From: Proteus cibi
Lineage (GTDB): Bacteria > Pseudomonadota > Gammaproteobacteria > Enterobacterales > Enterobacteriaceae
Length of the DNA: 64,000 nucleotides
Assembly (NCBI RefSeq): GCF_003144405.1
Contig: NZ_PENW01000019.1
Coordinates: 204,983 to 268,982 of the forward strand
Reading direction: 5' to 3'
Translations under genes and position numbers: made by a program
Notes under the pieces: generated by a model
What the model was told of the DNA's origin: nothing
Databases searched by the model: none
The model's input: only the letters and a program-made list of their open reading frames with translations
In this document: positions 56,285 to 64,000 of the stretch, one piece after another
Layout: each line of letters begins with the position of its first letter
How positions within the stretch are numbered: position 1 is the stretch's first letter

Positions 56285-58717
56285 GTGCATTTATTGCCAA
56301 TCTTTGATGTAACAGAAAACATCGTTACTGCGTTAAAACAATCCCCTCAAGTTTTGCTTCATGCACCTACAGGTGCAGGTAAATCCACGGCACTTCCCCT
56401 CTATTTACTGGAGCAAGATCACTTTGATGGCAAAATAATTTTATTAGAGCCAAGACGAATTGCCGCCAAAAGTATTGCTTACCGTTTAGCAGAACAGCTA
56501 AATGAAGACGTTGGAAATACGGTAGGTTATCGAATGAAAGCGGAAAGCAAAGTCAGCTCAAAAACGCGATTGGAAGTGGTAACTGAAGGGGTATTAAACC
56601 GAATGTTACAGCAAGATCCGGAGTTGGCTGGCATCAGCCTTGTGATTTTAGATGAATTTCATGAACGCAGCTTACAAGCGGATTTAGCACTAGCGCTATT
56701 ACTCGATGTACAGATGGGATTACGTGATGATTTGCGTGTGTTGATTATGTCTGCAACTTTGGATAATCAAAAACTTACCTCACTACTCCCTGATGCCCCC
56801 ATGATCAGCGCGCAAGGGCGCAGTTATCCCGTTGAAAGAGTGTACTCTCCTATCAATACGCATCAGCCCTTTGAACAAGAAATTGCCACAATGGCATTGC
56901 GATTATTGGCACAAGAAACTGGCTCTATGCTGATATTCTTGCCAGGGAGTGCCGAAATCGTGCGTGTTGCTGACATTCTAAAAGATAAAGTGGATGACCA
57001 TGTGGTGTTATTCCCACTTTATGGCGCGCTTTCATTAGCAGAACAGCAAAAAGCGATTGAACCGACTGAAAAAGGTTATCGTAAAGTCGTTCTTGCGACC
57101 AATATCGCAGAAACGAGTCTTACCATTGAAGGGATTAGATTGGTTTTAGATAGTGGCATTGAAAAATGCGCACAGTATGATTTGAAAAGTGGTGTCACGA
57201 GTTTATTGCGTCAACGAACGAGTCAATCATCACAAACACAAAGAGCAGGGCGAGCAGGACGTCTTGAGGCAGGTATTTGTTGGCATTTAATCAGCCAAGA
57301 GCAGGCAGAACGCGTTGCTTCTCACCAATTACCTGAAATTTTAACTAGTGACTTATCGTCGTTATGGCTTTCTGTCTTGCAATGGGGATGTCGTGACATT
57401 AATCAGTTGAGTTGGTTAGATATACCAACACCACAAGCATTACACGCAGCTAAAGACTTATTGTATCGTTTAGGTGCGATAGATAAACAAGGTGGATTAA
57501 CACCACGAGGTTCGCGCATGGCGCAATGGGGCATTGAGCCTCGATTAGCAGCAATTTTGGATTATGCGAGTGAGCAAAGTGATAATCATCTTGCAACGGC
57601 TGCACGTTTATGTGCAATCTTAGAAGAGCCTCCACGAGGACAAGAAATTAATTTAGAGTGGATTGCGCAACAAAAAAACAGTTTCTGGACACGACGTGAA
57701 AACCAGCTCTCTCAACATCGGAAAGGGGTTTTTTGCCCAGAGTTATTAGGCTCATTATTAGCGGTTGGATTTCCGGATAGGATCGCTAAAAACCGTGATA
57801 ACCAAGGACGTTTTCGTTTAGCAAATGGGCAAGGTGCCATGATGGATAACGCGCATTTAATGAGTGATTCACCGTGGATCTTAGCGCCATTATTACGACA
57901 AAATGCACATTATGCCGATGTGCGCATTTTATTAGCCTTATCCATTGATATCGATGAAATATCAGCTATCTTTCCTGAGCTTATTGAAAATAATACCACG
58001 GTTGAATGGGATGAAAAACGGGGTACATTAGTTGCATGGCAACAACGTCAATTAGGACGATTAACGTTAAGCCAGAGCCGATTAGACAAACCCAATAAAC
58101 AGCAAATGCAACAAGCATTATTGAATTGGTTAAGAGATAACGGTTTAAATGCTTTAGCGCTGAGTAAAGAGACTCAACAGCTTTTTATTCGTCTTTCTTT
58201 AGCGAAAAAATGGTGCCCAGAAGCCTTATTACCTGATTTAGAAGAAACGGTGTTACTTGAAACTTTAGAAACATGGCTTTTACCTGAGCTGGGAGAAGCT
58301 CAGACATTAAAAGCATTACAACAAATTGATATTAATACGATTATTAAAAACCAATTAACATGGCATGAAAATCAGTTGCTTCAACGCTTATTTCCGACGC
58401 ATTATTTGGCGCCAACAGGGACAAAAGTAATGATCAACTATGATTTGGAGTTACCTCCTGTGATTGCTATTCGTATTCAAGAAGTTTATGGCGAACAACA
58501 AAGCCCTATTATTGCGAATGGTCAATTGCCTGTAATCATGGAATTATTGTCACCAGCACATCGTCCTATCCAAAAAACACACGATTTGGCGACGTTTTGG
58601 ACAGGAAGTTACAAAGAGGTGCAAAAAGAGATGAAAGGGCGTTATCCCAAGCATTTATGGCCTGATGATCCCGCGAATACAGCACCGACTCGGCGAGTAA
58701 AAAAATATAGCCAATAA
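56285..58717 (+). CDS. hrpB: DEAH-box ATP-dependent helicase HrpB
   Basis: 810 residues from a GTG at 56285, preceded by GGAG. From here the protein aligns without gaps to the E. coli start; an ATG at 56267 is also in frame. Motifs: Walker A APTGAGKSTALPL, ILDEFHERS (motif II, DEFH), SATLD (III), and QRAGRAGRLEAG (VI). Function in RNA metabolism is unclear. Downstream, mrcB follows as in E. coli. Confidence 0.93.
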   Translation: MHLLPIFDVTENIVTALKQSPQVLLHAPTGAGKSTALPLYLLEQDHFDGKIILLEPRRIAAKSIAYRLAEQLNEDVGNTVGYRMKAESKVSSKTRLEVVTEGVLNRMLQQDPELAGISLVILDEFHERSLQADLALALLLDVQMGLRDDLRVLIMSATLDNQKLTSLLPDAPMISAQGRSYPVERVYSPINTHQPFEQEIATMALRLLAQETGSMLIFLPGSAEIVRVADILKDKVDDHVVLFPLYGALSLAEQQKAIEPTEKGYRKVVLATNIAETSLTIEGIRLVLDSGIEKCAQYDLKSGVTSLLRQRTSQSSQTQRAGRAGRLEAGICWHLISQEQAERVASHQLPEILTSDLSSLWLSVLQWGCRDINQLSWLDIPTPQALHAAKDLLYRLGAIDKQGGLTPRGSRMAQWGIEPRLAAILDYASEQSDNHLATAARLCAILEEPPRGQEINLEWIAQQKNSFWTRRENQLSQHRKGVFCPELLGSLLAVGFPDRIAKNRDNQGRFRLANGQGAMMDNAHLMSDSPWILAPLLRQNAHYADVRILLALSIDIDEISAIFPELIENNTTVEWDEKRGTLVAWQQRQLGRLTLSQSRLDKPNKQQMQQALLNWLRDNGLNALALSKETQQLFIRLSLAKKWCPEALLPDLEETVLLETLETWLLPELGEAQTLKALQQIDINTIIKNQLTWHENQLLQRLFPTHYLAPTGTKVMINYDLELPPVIAIRIQEVYGEQQSPIIANGQLPVIMELLSPAHRPIQKTHDLATFWTGSYKEVQKEMKGRYPKHLWPDDPANTAPTRRVKKYSQ

Positions 58718-58845
58718 GTTGATTTAAGTTTTTATCGTAGATTATCCCTATTTGAGAGCTTTCTTGTGGGATCACACAGAAAAATAGCGACAATGTTAGG
58801 CTTCTTTATCCCGTGATAAAGGGGTTTTAATGAGAGATACAGTTC

Positions 58846-61152
58846 ATGAGTAGAAAGAAAAGGCCAGTGAAACAAACCAAAAGAGGTCGTTCTTGGTTTT
58901 GGTTATTTGTCAAAATCGCCATTGTGGTTGCGGTTTTAATGGGCATTTATGGTGTTTATTTACATTCTCAAATCAAAGAGCGTCTTGATGGCAATGTTTG
59001 GGAATTACCCGCTGCAGTTTACGGACGTACCGTTAACTTAGAACCGGGCATGAATTATAGCCAAAAGGAGATGGTGAGCTTACTTGAGGGTATGCAATAC
59101 CGCAATGTGAATAAAATCACGCGTCCTGGCGAATTTGTGGTAAGAGGCAATACGATTGAAATGTTGCGCCGACCTTTTGATTTTCCAGATGGTCGTGAAG
59201 AACAAATTTTAGCTAAATTAGCCTTTGAGCAAAATTCACTGGTTAGTATTACTAACATGGATAATCAGCGGCAGTTTGGTTTTTTCCGTCTTGATCCTAA
59301 GTTAATTACCATGATGCAATCAGCAAATGGTGAACAACGCTTATTCTTAGCAAGAGATAAATTCCCACAATTATTAGTGGATACGTTAATTGCAACAGAA
59401 GATCGCCGTTTCTATGAGCACGATGGTATTAGCTTCTATTCAATTGGCCGTGCGGTATTAGCGAACTTTACCGCGGGTAAAGCGGTTCAAGGTGGAAGTA
59501 CCTTGACGCAACAGTTAGTGAAAAACCTATTTTTGACTAATGAAAGAACGTTAAAAAGAAAACTGAATGAAGCCTATATGGCGATCATTATGGATGCGAG
59601 TTATAGCAAAGATCGCATTTTAGAGCTGTATCTTAACGAAGTCTTTTTAGGACAAAGTGGCGATGAACAAATTCGAGGTTTCCCTTTAGCTAGCCTCTAC
59701 TATTTTGGTCGTCCCGTCGATGAATTAAGCCTTGATCAGCAAGCACTTTTAGTGGGGATGGTTAAAGGTGCATCTGCCTATAACCCATGGCGTAATCCTA
59801 AAGCTGCCTTAGAGCGTCGTAATGTGGTATTAAAACTGCTACAAACCCAAGAGATAATCGACCAAGAGCTTTACAATGTACTTAGCGCACGTCCTTTAGG
59901 TGTGAAACCACGTAGTGAAGCGTTAACGCCTCAACCTGCATTTATGCAATTGGTTCGCCAAGAGTTACAAACAACCCTCGGCGATAAAGTGAAAGATTTA
60001 TCAGGTACGAAAATTTTCACCACATTAGATCCCGTTTCGCAAGATGCGGCTGAAAAGGCAGTTGAAGTGGGGGTCGCGGATATACGTAAAGTGCGTAAAA
60101 TTGACGATCTTGAAGGGGCGATGGTGGTTGTCGATCGCTTAAGTGGTGAAGTGAGAGCATTAGTCGGGGGGTCACAACCACAATACGCAGGTTTTAACCG
60201 TGCATTATCGGCTCGTCGCTCTATTGGCTCTTTAGCAAAACCAGCGACCTACTTAACGGCATTAAGTGAGCCTGATCGTTTTCGTTTAAATACATGGCTT
60301 GCGGATGAGCCTATTTCCGTACCTATTCCGGGAGGTAAACCTTGGCAACCACGCAACTACGATCGCGGTTATAAAGGTAAATTAATGCTGGTGGATGCAT
60401 TAGCAACCTCACGCAATATACCAACTGTCAATCTTGGGTTAGAAGTGGGATTAGACCAAGTCATTAAAACGTGGATTAACTTAGGTGCCCCTGCGGAAAA
60501 TCTGGAAAAAGTGCCAGCGATGCTATTAGGTGCATTAAACTTAACACCAATGGAAGTCGCTCAAACCTTCCAAACAATTGGTAGTTTAGGTAATCGAGCA
60601 AAACTATCATCATTGCGCTCGGTTATTGCCCAAGATGGTACGGTGCTTTATCAAAGTTATCCTCAAGCAGAAACAACGGTTTCACCTCAAGCGGCTTATA
60701 TGACGTTATTTGGTATGCAACAAGTGGTAAATTCAGGTACCGCATGGCGTGTATTAAAACCGAAATTTGGTAATTATAACCTTGCAGGTAAAACGGGGAC
60801 GACAAACGATCTCCGCGATAGTTGGTTTGCGGGGATTGATGGCAAAGAAGTGACGATTTCATGGATGGGGCGCGATAATAATGGTCCAACGAACTTAACG
60901 GGTTCAACAGGGGCGTTGTTGCTGTATCGTAACTATTTAGAGAATCAGGCACCGTTGAAATTAAATCCACCTGCACCAGAAGATATCGCTGACATGTCTG
61001 TTGATGCCCAAGGTAACTTTGCTTGTTATGGCGGAGGTGTTCGTACTCTACCTGTATGGACAGCCAATCCAGATGGATTGTGTACACCTGTTCAGCAAGA
61101 TACTGATGAAAGTGGTGCGCCAAAGTGGTTACAAGATCTGTTTTCTGAGTAA
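58846..61152 (+). CDS. mrcB: Penicillin-binding protein 1B
   Basis: 768 residues. A short basic cytoplasmic tail and one membrane helix (FVKIAIVVAVLMGIYGVYL), UB2H-like domain, then glycosyltransferase (ATEDRRFYEHDGI, GGSTLTQQLVKNLFL) and transpeptidase domains (active serine in SIGSLAKPATYL, then SRN in ATSRNIPTV, KTG in GKTGTTND). Polymerises and cross-links peptidoglycan. E. coli PBP1B is about 844 residues, so the cytoplasmic tail is shorter here. Confidence 0.97.
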   Translation: MSRKKRPVKQTKRGRSWFWLFVKIAIVVAVLMGIYGVYLHSQIKERLDGNVWELPAAVYGRTVNLEPGMNYSQKEMVSLLEGMQYRNVNKITRPGEFVVRGNTIEMLRRPFDFPDGREEQILAKLAFEQNSLVSITNMDNQRQFGFFRLDPKLITMMQSANGEQRLFLARDKFPQLLVDTLIATEDRRFYEHDGISFYSIGRAVLANFTAGKAVQGGSTLTQQLVKNLFLTNERTLKRKLNEAYMAIIMDASYSKDRILELYLNEVFLGQSGDEQIRGFPLASLYYFGRPVDELSLDQQALLVGMVKGASAYNPWRNPKAALERRNVVLKLLQTQEIIDQELYNVLSARPLGVKPRSEALTPQPAFMQLVRQELQTTLGDKVKDLSGTKIFTTLDPVSQDAAEKAVEVGVADIRKVRKIDDLEGAMVVVDRLSGEVRALVGGSQPQYAGFNRALSARRSIGSLAKPATYLTALSEPDRFRLNTWLADEPISVPIPGGKPWQPRNYDRGYKGKLMLVDALATSRNIPTVNLGLEVGLDQVIKTWINLGAPAENLEKVPAMLLGALNLTPMEVAQTFQTIGSLGNRAKLSSLRSVIAQDGTVLYQSYPQAETTVSPQAAYMTLFGMQQVVNSGTAWRVLKPKFGNYNLAGKTGTTNDLRDSWFAGIDGKEVTISWMGRDNNGPTNLTGSTGALLLYRNYLENQAPLKLNPPAPEDIADMSVDAQGNFACYGGGVRTLPVWTANPDGLCTPVQQDTDESGAPKWLQDLFSE

Positions 61153-61176
61153 GTGATCACGTCGGTTAGCTAAAAT

Positions 61177-61211
61177 AAAAACGGCACATAAGTGCCGTTT
61201 GTTTTTTTGTC
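61177..61211. terminator. Bidirectional terminator between mrcB and hemL
   Basis: AAACGGCAC / GTGCCGTTT with a four-base loop, T run on the right and A run on the left. Confidence 0.9.
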
Positions 61212-61225
61212 AAAATAAATAGGTA

Positions 61226-62512
61226 TTAGCGTTTCATTTTTTCAAATGCATACTCTGCTGCATCAATAGTGCGTTGAATATCTTCTTTGGTATGCGCAAT
61301 TGACATAAAGCCGGCTTCAAATGCAGAAGGCGCAAGGTAGACGCGTTTTTCCAACATTAAGTGGAAGAATTGCTTAAAGCGCTCAACATCACAATTCATC
61401 ACATCTTGATAGCAAGTGACTTCTTTTGCATCTGTAAAGAACAGACCAAACATACCACCAACATGGTTGATAACCATTGGAATACCAGCTTGTTGTGCTT
61501 TTTCAAGTAAACCATCCGCTAGCATTGTTGTTAGTTCATCTAATGTTTGATGAACACCCGGTTGTGAGACTTCGTGTAAACAGGCTAAACCTGCTGCCAT
61601 TGCAATAGGGTTACCCGATAAAGTACCAGCTTGATAAACTGGGCCAATTGGCGCGAGTTTAGACATCACTTCCATATGTCCGCCAAAAGCACCCACTGGC
61701 ATACCGCCACCAATAATTTTACCAAGGCAGGTTAAGTCAGGATCAACATCGTAATAGGCTTGTGCGCCACCTAATGCCACGCGAAAGCCGGTCATCACTT
61801 CATCAATAATCAGTAACGCACCAAATTCATCACATAAGGCACGTAAACCCGGTAAAAAATCTGCTTTTGGTGGAACGCAGTTCATATTGCCCGCAACAGG
61901 TTCAACAATGATACAAGCGACTTCTTCAGGATAGTTTTCAAAGGCTTGACGTACAGAGTTTAAATCGTTGTAAGTGCAAGTTAAGGTGTGTTTAACAAAA
62001 TCAGCGGGTACACCCGGTGAATTTGGTTGTCCCATTGTTAATGCGCCAGAGCCTGCTTTGACTAATAAGCAGTCAGCGTGACCGTGGTAGCAACCTTCAA
62101 ATTTAATGATTTTGTCACGGCCAGTATAACCACGAGCAAGGCGGATCGCGCTCATCGTGGCTTCTGTACCTGAGTTCACCATACGAACCATGTCCATTGA
62201 AGGTACTAGCTCAGTAACTAAGTTTGCCATTTCAACTTCAGCGGCTGTTGGTGCGCCAAAACTTAATCCTTTTTGTACCGCATCAGTCACCGCATCACGA
62301 ATAGCAGGGTGATTGTGACCTAAAACCATCGGTCCCCATGAGCCAACATAGTCAAGGTAAGCACGTCCATCGGCATCATAAATATACGCACCATTAGCAC
62401 GTTCAATAAAAAGAGGGGTTCCACCTACACCGTTAAATGCTCTAACAGGTGAGTTGACACCGCCGGGGATCACTTGTTGTGCGAGATTATAAAGCGTTTC
62501 AGACTTGCTCAT
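61226..62512 (-). CDS. hemL: Glutamate-1-semialdehyde 2,1-aminomutase
   Basis: 428 residues. Converts glutamate-1-semialdehyde to 5-aminolevulinate for heme. A class-III aminotransferase fold with the PLP lysine in [18 protein letters not shown] and the phosphate loop [17 protein letters not shown]. In E. coli fhuACDB and clcA lie near this point; here hemL directly follows mrcB. Confidence 0.97.
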   Translation of the reverse strand: MSKSETLYNLAQQVIPGGVNSPVRAFNGVGGTPLFIERANGAYIYDADGRAYLDYVGSWGPMVLGHNHPAIRDAVTDAVQKGLSFGAPTAAEVEMANLVTELVPSMDMVRMVNSGTEATMSAIRLARGYTGRDKIIKFEGCYHGHADCLLVKAGSGALTMGQPNSPGVPADFVKHTLTCTYNDLNSVRQAFENYPEEVACIIVEPVAGNMNCVPPKADFLPGLRALCDEFGALLIIDEVMTGFRVALGGAQAYYDVDPDLTCLGKIIGGGMPVGAFGGHMEVMSKLAPIGPVYQAGTLSGNPIAMAAGLACLHEVSQPGVHQTLDELTTMLADGLLEKAQQAGIPMVINHVGGMFGLFFTDAKEVTCYQDVMNCDVERFKQFFHLMLEKRVYLAPSAFEAGFMSIAHTKEDIQRTIDAAEYAFEKMKR

Positions 62513-62787
62513 GTCAGACTCCTAATGATGGGTGAGCGTAAGATTAAGGCGTATTCTAAAGCACCGCGCAGATGAAGCCAAATACACGGCAACAAGATTT
62601 TGATTTATCACTGTTATTGTGGGGACGTGGTTTATCGTAAAAAGTGATAGGTAGCAAAAAGTGTATTTTGTCCACAACAAACTTGAAGGTTATGAGCAGG
62701 TATTAGATAATCATCACATTATATCAGCAAGAAAGATAAATTTTTGCTGGCTGTTTTTTTGCTGGAATACCCAGTCTGGAGTGAACA

Positions 62788-63132
62788 ATGAGTGATGATA
62801 TGGCTCTGCCGTTACAATTTACTGACGCGGCTGCAAATAAAGTAAAAGATCTGATTGCAGATGAAGAAAATCCGAATTTGCGTTTACGTGTTTATATCAC
62901 GGGTGGCGGTTGTAGCGGATTCCAGTATGGTTTTACCTTTGATGATGCAATGAATGAAGGTGATATGACCATAGAAAAACAAGGTGTTGCTTTAGTGGTT
63001 GATCCAATGAGCTTGCAGTATTTAGTGGGCGGTTGTGTGGATTATACCGAGGGGTTAGAGGGTTCGCGTTTTATCGTAACTAATCCTAATGCTAAGAGTA
63101 CCTGTGGTTGCGGCTCCTCTTTTAGTATTTAA
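62788..63132 (+). CDS. erpA: Iron-sulfur carrier ErpA
   Basis: 114 residues, A-type carrier. The three cluster cysteines are in [13 protein letters not shown] and [11 protein letters not shown]. Delivers clusters to targets such as IspG. Faces away from hemL as in E. coli. The stop is followed by a long palindromic repeat. Confidence 0.97.
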   Translation: MSDDMALPLQFTDAAANKVKDLIADEENPNLRLRVYITGGGCSGFQYGFTFDDAMNEGDMTIEKQGVALVVDPMSLQYLVGGCVDYTEGLEGSRFIVTNPNAKSTCGCGSSFSI

Positions 63133-63140
63133 TCTGGAAG

Positions 63141-63258
63141 GTTGTGGCTGCGTCAAGGTTATCCTTTGTTAGACAGTGTGCTCACAAGACTCACATACTT
63201 ATGTATGCTCGTTTGTTGCGCACTGTCTGTCGCGGATAACTTCTTGCTCGCTCACAAC
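63141..63258. repeat. 118-bp nested palindromic element (MITE- or REP-like)
   Basis: Three nested inverted arms share one centre near 63200. The outer arms (about 24 bases, imperfect) start GTTGTG and end CACAAC. The middle arms are AGACAGTGTGC and GCGCACTGTCT with one mismatch. The inner pair is CATAC-TTAT-GTATG. It could fold as a long stem-loop, as ERIC-type elements do, but is not the ERIC consensus. An ORF crossing it is not believable as a gene. Confidence 0.7.
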
Positions 63259-63291
63259 TTTTGTCTGTGAGATGTTATTGGTTAAAATCTT

Positions 63292-63319
63292 CTTCTCTCT
63301 TCTCTCTTCTCTCTTCTCT
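63292..63319. repeat. Four tandem CTTCTCT heptamers
   Basis: Four exact, contiguous copies of CTTCTCT inside a longer pyrimidine tract, intergenic. Confidence 0.85.
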
Positions 63320-63863
63320 TCTTTATTCTTTCTGAACTTATTTCATAAAATCACTCTATGAGTGATATTTTTGTTTTTTATTTAAATGGATCTTCTGCGA
63401 TACACTAAATTTTAGGTGCGGATTTTTTGTACTGTGAGAATAAAAAACGTAGTTTACTTATTATTCTGAAAATAGTGTGATTTTTTCCTTATAAATCAAT
63501 GTTGTTACAATTTGAAATAAAATACACATTTTGTTACATATTAAAAATCCATGTACATTAGAACTGACTGGCTTTAGCAAGATTTCGGACATTTACGAAA
63601 GTGAATAATATAAGTAAATACACTTATTATAAAAAACGAAAGCAGTAAATAACGTGTGGACAATTATTTTACGCTAAGTCACTTATCCTACGAGGATAGA
63701 ATGCTTGTTCTCTCTACCCCTTCCTTTACTTCTTATTGAAAATACTTAAGCTACTCTAATTAATTGAAGACTCTATTATAAGCCCATTATTAAACAGAGA
63801 CGTTTCTAGGCTTATTTTTTGTCTTTTTTATTGCGTGTGTGTCACCGTTAAATGGGAGCTTTT
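63320..63863. other. AT-rich gap before the right-edge gene
   Basis: About 540 bases of mostly A/T sequence with no supported coding frame. A promoter for the next gene should lie here but I could not fix it. Confidence 0.35.
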
Positions 63864-64000
63864 ATGTCAATGAATGACGCAAACAATACCCCTAAACCCC
63901 GTTTGGTATTAGATGATCTGGCATCATCCCCCTCCTTTAAAATGGGGATGACATTCTCCGAACAACAAGCTCGCATTAAAAAATACAGTGAATTACTCGA
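63864..64000 (+). CDS. Unidentified protein, N-terminus only
   Basis: About 45 residues beginning MSMNDANNTPKPRLVLDDL, with GGGAG five bases before the ATG; it runs off the window. The first residues are polar and show no signal peptide or membrane helix. Continues with SSPSFKMGMTFSEQQARIKK. I do not recognise the family from this fragment. Confidence 0.6.
   Translation, partial: MSMNDANNTPKPRLVLDDLASSPSFKMGMTFSEQQARIKKYSELL

Noticed and set aside
60623..61123. 166-residue minus-strand frame
   Set aside because: Antisense to the mrcB transpeptidase domain; the composition (His, Tyr, Gln-rich) is typical of a shadow frame.
63292..63319. CRISPR-like repeat array
   Set aside because: Units are contiguous heptamers with no spacers and no cas genes nearby.
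63176..63361. 61-residue frame after erpA
   Set aside because: Runs through the palindromic repeat and the heptamer tract; no ribosome binding site, low-complexity Ser/Leu/Phe sequence.

Overview
The window looks like a chromosomal segment of an AT-rich enterobacterium of the Morganellaceae, most probably Proteus. The signs are an MrpJ-type XRE regulator with the SQQQFSRYE recognition helix, a meso-diaminopimelate dehydrogenase, low GC, and E. coli minute-3 gene order in which most proteins stay readily alignable to their E. coli counterparts. I see no rRNA, tRNA, CRISPR array, prophage or intact insertion sequence.

Region by region. (1) 1-2.3 kb: a DcuC-type dicarboxylate carrier translationally coupled to pepT. 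(2) 2.7-4.2 kb and 10.6-13.7 kb: two tandem pairs of very AT-rich genes with no family I recognise. They bracket an ordinary block holding a MATE exporter, ddh, a two-gene Tm-1-like operon with a divergent TetR regulator, and a YheO-type regulator. (3) 13.8-15.3 kb: a GNAT acetyltransferase and an AbrB-type membrane protein. (4) 15.5-21.5 kb: yacC, cueO, hpt, can, yadG, yadH in E. coli order and orientation. (5) 21.7-49.0 kb: about 27 kb of accessory metabolism where E. coli goes almost directly from yadH to panD. It holds a niacin-type MFS transporter under a perfect NadR box, ydcY, lemA with an M48 protease, a DMSO-reductase-family operon with a divergent IclR regulator, a Fur-boxed iron operon (P19, cupredoxin, FTR1, EfeO, EfeB), an MrpJ-like regulator, gss, dsdCXA, and an afuABC sugar-phosphate importer with uhpABC. 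(6) 49.3-63.1 kb: the conserved block resumes with panDCB, folK, pcnB, gluQ, dksA, sfsA, hrpB, mrcB, hemL, erpA. (7) 63.1-64 kb: a long palindromic repeat, a heptamer tandem repeat and the start of an unidentified gene.

How the genes work together. Several modules suit a gut and urinary-tract life: anaerobic respiration and peptide use (dms-like, pepT, dcuC-like), D-serine breakdown (dsdXA), import of host sugar phosphates under extracellular sensing (UhpABC to AfuABC), iron and copper handling (Fur-boxed iron operon, CueR-boxed cueO) and niacin salvage. Regulatory sites are unusually legible. They include a MerR-type 19-bp-spaced promoter at cueO, an 18-bp perfect NadR palindrome, twin TetR operators, a Fur box, a CRP-like site at dsdX, and an inverted repeat overlying the probable dms-like promoter. 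The pcnB reading frame supports the AUU start known from E. coli.

The best candidate for something undescribed is the set of four AT-rich genes. Their N-termini look alike, their sequences are rich in Lys, Asn, Ile and Asp, and two share a short stretch by eye. A secreted-effector-like role is possible but unproven.
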